Below are positions 4,079-7,555 of a DNA stretch of 7,555 bases, piece after piece. This stretch comes from Candidatus Daviesbacteria bacterium GW2011_GWA2_42_7. Lineage in GTDB: Bacteria > Patescibacteriota > Microgenomatia > Daviesbacterales > UBA10151. The translations under genes were made by a program, and so were the position numbers. The stretch lies in contig LCEJ01000066.1 in NCBI GenBank assembly GCA_000997105.1, positions 1-7,555 on the forward strand. Direction: 5' to 3'. The notes under the pieces were generated by a model that saw only the letters and a program-made list of their open reading frames with translations, did not search any database and was not told the origin of the DNA. Position 1 is the stretch's first letter. The number at the start of each line of letters is the position of its first letter.

Positions 4079-6862
4079 ATGATCATGCTTTCGCGAAACA
4101 CCCCGGTGGCTTTCATCGTGGGATCTGCCGGTTTCATAGGGTCGCATCTTTCCGACAAACTGCTTGCCCACGGAGTTCAGGTTGTTGGTGTGGATGATTT
4201 TTCTTCAGGGAAAAATGAAAATTTGACCGAATGTGTAAGAAATAAGAACTTTCATCTTATCCGTGGTTCGATTACCGAAAGTTTAGAGATTAAGTTTCCA
4301 AGACTTGATTACGCATTTTTTGTTATTAACTCCTCTATACCTGAACAAATTTATCGTGAGGCCTTCAGTAAATTCTTAGAAATTTGCAAGGGATTTAAAA
4401 CAAAAATAGTCCTGGTCTCCTCCGTTGACCTGTATGATAACCACCGTATTAAAGGGCTGTCTAACTTAAAAATTGCTGAAGAGAAGCTGGCGGGTTTCAG
4501 CCAGGAGAATAAAGCTAATGCCCGTGTGGTGAGGCTTTCTACCATCTTTGGGCCCAGGATGAGCTTTAACTATGATGACCCGATTTGCCGGTTGGTTAGG
4601 TCTGCTGTGTTAGACGAACTACAAAAAGAGGCAACACCTTTAGATTTTACTACCAGGGGTATATTTATTGAGGATGCAGTTGATTTATTGGTGAAAGCTG
4701 TGATGCATGGGTCAACAGCACAGAAGATATATGATGGGGTAAGGCTTCACCCTATTAAAGTAACAGAGATTAAACAGGTGCTTCTGGACCCGCTTTGGCA
4801 TGAAAGGAGGGGTTTTACACCAACCGAACTTCCTCCCTGGCCGACACCAAATATTACAAGGACTATGAAAGAACTTTCATGGAAGCCAAAAACACCAATC
4901 GTAACAGCCCTAAAAGAAACAGTTGTCCATTTTAAGGGGAATCCAGGGCTTTTAAGGGAAGAAGAGGAAATTAAGGGGCAGGAAGCAGATAGGGTAAAAG
5001 AAGGAAGTGAGGGTGCGCAGAAGATTCTAGATAAGAAGGATGAAAAACCTCCGGAGATTAACCCTAAAGATTGGGGAGCCAAGTGGAAGGAGATTAGGGA
5101 AACAGGCACAGACATTAAGACAGAAGTTATAAAACCTCCGGCAAATGACATTAAAAAGATATCGAGGGTGCTTAAGCGATATACAACTGTTTGGGTGGTG
5201 ACGGTATTGGTAGTGCTGGCCTTCTTTTACCCTGTTGCAAGTATTGCTATAGACGCAGTGAGTATCCGTGACCACCTGACAAAAAGTAGCGAAGCTATCT
5301 CTCAAGGTGACTTTCAGGCTGCCGAAGGGAGGGCCCGTCTTGCAAAAAGCCGGTCAGCAAGTATCCAGCAAATGGTAAAATCAATGGAATTTTTGGAGTT
5401 TGCAAACATTTTTAACCCTTATCTTAAAAAGGCTGGACAACTGGCCAGTTTAGCGGATGAGATAACAGATGCGGCCGAACATTTAGCCGGGGGAGCCCAA
5501 GTGCTTTCAACGGCTATAAAAGTTGTTTCGGGAGAGACGGAAGGGGAGAGCGGTAAACTTTTTGAAACGGCAGGTTTTGAGATGGACCAGGCTGACCGAC
5601 AACTTGCTTTAGCGCAAAGCAGGTTGGGAGATGAGGGGCAACTTAAGGAGTTTAAAGCCAATTTTGGAGATTTTCTAAGCCAACTACGCCGGGATGTAAA
5701 AAGAAGCAGGGTTGCCGTTTCATTCTTAACACAGGCTATACCTGCTGAGGGGAAGAGAAGCTACCTGGTGCTTTTACAGGACAATACGACTTTACGCCCA
5801 AGTGGGGGAGTGGCAACGGCTTATGCCGAGGTAATTTTCGATTCCGGGAAGCTTTTGGAGGTAAAAACAGACAGTATTAAAAACTTTGAGGCACAGGTAA
5901 AAGACCAGGTGCCCCCGCCGGCAGATATTCAAAGCGACCTTGGTGTAAGCGCATGGTCGCTTCGGGATTATGGGTACAGTGCCGATTTTCCTGCCAATGC
6001 CAGGCTGGCCCAATGGTTTTATAGGCGTGGCACAGAGGCTAATCCGGCCGGAGTAATAGCCTTAGACTTTACCGCTGCCTCAACCCTTAAGGCCTTAGGT
6101 ACCCCTTCACTAAATAATAATGCAGAAATTTCAAGCGATACCTTAAAAGAGGTTGTAAACCAGGTATTCTTTTTATCAAAACAGAATTGGATGGATACAG
6201 GGGAAGTCTTAGATACGGCCTTAAAAGGGAAGCACCTGCTGGTCTATATGTCGGATCCCTTATTCTTTTCTTTCCTTACCTCTGTCGGTTGGGTAGGTAT
6301 TTTACCTGAAGAAGGAAAGGGGAAGGTAGGGGAGAGGGAGGGGTTTCTTGCTTTTTCTGAGGCTAATATTTTAGGTAACAACTTAAACAAGGCTCTTAAA
6401 AGGTCTTTTAATTTGGAAAGTAATATTGATAAGGCAGGGCGGGTGTCCTATAAATTAGTTGTTGCTTACACTAACCCGGACACCTCGGGAAGCATACTTC
6501 AAGGGACATACAAAGCCCGGCTTAAGGTTTATCTTCCGGCAGGGACTAAGTTGGTTAGAGCCGGGTGGGGAAGTAAGGAGATTACAAAGGAGGTTAAGTC
6601 TTTTTCAGACTTTGGGAGGGCAGGTTATTCGATGGTCTTAGAGCTTCAACCACGGGAGGCAAAAGAGCTGGTGTTAGAATACCAGGACGGTAAATCTTTA
6701 AGCTGGGAAGCCGATACGGCTAAATATAAATTACAGGTTATAAAACAGCCGGGGACAGGCAGTGATAAATTTGATTTTAAATTAAACTCTCCCTCCTCCC
6801 CACAAATATTTTCCACCGACCTATCAGAGGACCGCTTGTTTGAAGTAGTTTTAAAAAAGTGA
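4079..6862 (+). CDS. Epimerase-like SDR domain fused through a membrane helix to DUF4012
   Basis: This 927-residue fusion has four parts. Residues ~8-287 are an extended SDR (NAD-dependent epimerase/dehydratase) domain: GSAGFIGSHL (G15-x-x-G18-x-x-G21), NAD-type acidic residues D39-D40 before FSSGKNENL, VSS at 113-115, IFGPR, RGIFIED (193-199) and WKPKT (268-272). The usual YxxxK is LSNLK (127-131), so Lys remains but Tyr is lost. Residues ~288-368 are a charged linker rich in Lys and Glu. A membrane helix follows at ~371-391 after basic KRYTT. The C-terminal half, probably extracytoplasmic, has a helical stretch and then DUF4012, with YLVLLQDNTTLRPSGG at 562-577. DUF4012 proteins have no settled function; some lie in polysaccharide gene clusters. 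An in-frame TAA at 4070 makes ATG 4079 the first possible start; ATG 4085 is an alternative. No Shine-Dalgarno site is evident. Confidence 0.9.
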   Translation: MIMLSRNTPVAFIVGSAGFIGSHLSDKLLAHGVQVVGVDDFSSGKNENLTECVRNKNFHLIRGSITESLEIKFPRLDYAFFVINSSIPEQIYREAFSKFLEICKGFKTKIVLVSSVDLYDNHRIKGLSNLKIAEEKLAGFSQENKANARVVRLSTIFGPRMSFNYDDPICRLVRSAVLDELQKEATPLDFTTRGIFIEDAVDLLVKAVMHGSTAQKIYDGVRLHPIKVTEIKQVLLDPLWHERRGFTPTELPPWPTPNITRTMKELSWKPKTPIVTALKETVVHFKGNPGLLREEEEIKGQEADRVKEGSEGAQKILDKKDEKPPEINPKDWGAKWKEIRETGTDIKTEVIKPPANDIKKISRVLKRYTTVWVVTVLVVLAFFYPVASIAIDAVSIRDHLTKSSEAISQGDFQAAEGRARLAKSRSASIQQMVKSMEFLEFANIFNPYLKKAGQLASLADEITDAAEHLAGGAQVLSTAIKVVSGETEGESGKLFETAGFEMDQADRQLALAQSRLGDEGQLKEFKANFGDFLSQLRRDVKRSRVAVSFLTQAIPAEGKRSYLVLLQDNTTLRPSGGVATAYAEVIFDSGKLLEVKTDSIKNFEAQVKDQVPPPADIQSDLGVSAWSLRDYGYSADFPANARLAQWFYRRGTEANPAGVIALDFTAASTLKALGTPSLNNNAEISSDTLKEVVNQVFFLSKQNWMDTGEVLDTALKGKHLLVYMSDPLFFSFLTSVGWVGILPEEGKGKVGEREGFLAFSEANILGNNLNKALKRSFNLESNIDKAGRVSYKLVVAYTNPDTSGSILQGTYKARLKVYLPAGTKLVRAGWGSKEITKEVKSFSDFGRAGYSMVLELQPREAKELVLEYQDGKSLSWEADTAKYKLQVIKQPGTGSDKFDFKLNSPSSPQIFSTDLSEDRLFEVVLKK

Positions 6863-6940
6863 CCGTTACCTTGCTCCCGCGCGTAAAATGTGGTAAATTA
6901 CTCAGGCGGTTATAAAGTAATCGTCCCGAGAATCGGTTTA

Positions 6941-6969
6941 TCGACTTCGAAGGATCTATAAGATAAAAT
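6941..6969 (+). promoter_or_regulatory. Possible rplY promoter placed for a leaderless mRNA
   Basis: TCGACT (6941-6946, 4 of 6 to the -35 consensus) and TAAAAT (6964-6969, 5 of 6 to the -10) are separated by 17 bp. A start 7 bases after the -10 falls on the A of the ATG at 6976. There is no ribosome site close by (AGGA 6951-6954 is over 20 bases away). The spacing is identical to the candidate before rpmH. The upstream part of this 113-bp gap (6863-6940) shows no terminator with a U-tract; a weaker TTGCTC/TAAATT pair at 6871-6899 is also possible. Confidence 0.35.
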
Positions 6970-6975
6970 ATCATT

Positions 6976-7555
6976 ATGCAAAGAATCCCATTAAAAGCTT
7001 CCGAAAGGGAAGTTTTAGGTAAAGAGGTGAAAAAGCTCCGTCGTGACGGGATAATTCCCGGGCACATTTTTGGCAATAAAGTTGAATCCGAGCATATCTC
7101 GGTTAAACTGGTGGATTTTGTGAAAGTTTTCCACCAGGCAGGAGAGACTGGTTTGGTAGATTTAAAAGTTGGGGAAGAAAAGATCAGGCCGGTTTTAATC
7201 CGTGATGTCCAAGTTGACCCGGTTAAAGGTTCTCCCCTGCATATTGATTTTTACCAGGTTAATCTTTTGGAAAAAGTAACAGTGCCTGTCCCGGTTGTCT
7301 TAATAGGTGATGAGCCGGAGATAGTGCATACCGGTGAGGCGGTGGTTATCCAGCCGGTTAGTGAGGTGGAAGTTGAAGCTTTGCCTGCCGAGCTTCCCGA
7401 GAAGATTGAGGTGGATATAACCTCCCTTAAGGCCATTGATGATGCCATCTTAGTCTCCCAACTTTCTGTGCCGGAGGGAGTCACTATTTTGGCTGACCCT
7501 GAGGTGGTAGTAGTAAAACTTGATAATGCGGTAACTGAAGAGATGAAACAACTGA
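6976..7555 (+). CDS. rplY: 50S ribosomal protein L25, Ctc/TL5 form (3' end outside window)
   Basis: At least 193 residues are present with no stop before the edge. L25 binds 5S rRNA in the large subunit; the longer Ctc/TL5 form has a second beta-rich domain. The 5S-binding domain (about 1-95) begins LKASEREVLGKEVKKLRRDGIIPG with HIFGN, the family's G-K-x-x-x-x-LR-x-x-G-x-(I/V)P pattern. It ends with VLIRDVQVDPVKG and the hallmark HIDFYQV (H89-x-D91-F92). The C-terminal domain (about 100-185) includes VTVPVPVVLIGDEP, LPEKIEVDITSL and VPEGVTILADPEVVVVKL. An in-frame TAA at 6964-6966 makes ATG 6976 the first start. By family length only a short tail should be missing. The gene lies alone after the DUF4012 gene, probably with its own promoter. 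Confidence 0.94.
   Translation, partial: MQRIPLKASEREVLGKEVKKLRRDGIIPGHIFGNKVESEHISVKLVDFVKVFHQAGETGLVDLKVGEEKIRPVLIRDVQVDPVKGSPLHIDFYQVNLLEKVTVPVPVVLIGDEPEIVHTGEAVVIQPVSEVEVEALPAELPEKIEVDITSLKAIDDAILVSQLSVPEGVTILADPEVVVVKLDNAVTEEMKQL

Noticed and set aside
4747..5151. A 134-codon frame on the - strand inside the epimerase-DUF4012 gene
   Set aside because: It lies opposite well-conserved SDR and linker coding sequence and is Ser-rich, typical of an antisense shadow.
6886..6900. TGTGGTAAA-like sequence as a DnaA box
   Set aside because: It lacks a base relative to TGTGGATAA, stands alone and lies far from the rpmH end of the window.
6863..6940. Intrinsic terminator after the DUF4012 gene
   Set aside because: No GC-rich stem followed by a run of T was found; only small stems such as CCGA/TCGG.

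Overview
The window looks like a piece of a Candidate Phyla Radiation (Patescibacteria) chromosome, most likely from a Microgenomates-type lineage. This is inferred from the short Oxa1-like YidC without a periplasmic domain, the compact 'rpmH-rnpA-yidD-yidC-khpB' block, the very large DUF4012 membrane protein, the scarcity of clear Shine-Dalgarno sites and the short dispersed intergenic palindromes. No rRNA or unambiguous lineage marker is present, so the assignment is tentative. TGA ends three genes at natural protein ends (yidC, khpB and the DUF4012 gene), so the standard bacterial code is used, not the UGA=Gly code of Gracilibacteria or Absconditabacteria. Every gene lies on the + strand.

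Layout. Bases 1-42 are a perfect (TAC)14 tract at the very edge of the window. Bases 68-166 hold three 33-bp-spaced copies of TTGCCTTTT(T/C) leading into rpmH (169-306). Then follow rnpA (339-680), yidD (778-978), yidC (969-1703, overlapping yidD) and khpB/jag (1809-2369), which is the classical block next to the chromosomal origin. It encodes ribosomal protein L34, the RNase P protein, two membrane-insertion factors and a KH/R3H RNA-binding protein. Next come a 412-residue polysaccharide flippase (2403-3641) and a broken ribonuclease HI gene (3629-3935). After these lies a 927-residue fusion of a nucleotide-sugar epimerase-like domain, one membrane helix and an extracytoplasmic DUF4012 region (4079-6862). 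The window closes with the L25/Ctc ribosomal protein gene (6976 to the edge, incomplete).

Functionally the window has two themes: RNA/ribosome/membrane biogenesis (rpmH to khpB, and rplY) and cell-surface polysaccharide (flippase plus the epimerase-DUF4012 fusion). Two families of short dispersed repeats sit between genes. One pair brackets rnpA in inverted orientation (305-333 and 691-768). The other pair brackets khpB-flippase-rnhA in inverted orientation (1745-1791 and 3936-3983).

Most worth a second look are: the epimerase-DUF4012 fusion whose epimerase half has lost its catalytic Tyr; the decayed rnhA; a YidC that appears to lack part of one membrane segment; and the 5' edge, where a long CTA/TAG trinucleotide tract and 33-bp repeats precede rpmH and could belong to an origin of replication. 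Two ribosomal protein genes (rpmH, rplY) also have promoter-like sequences placed as expected for leaderless mRNAs. I see no tRNA, rRNA, CRISPR array, insertion sequence or convincing intrinsic terminator.
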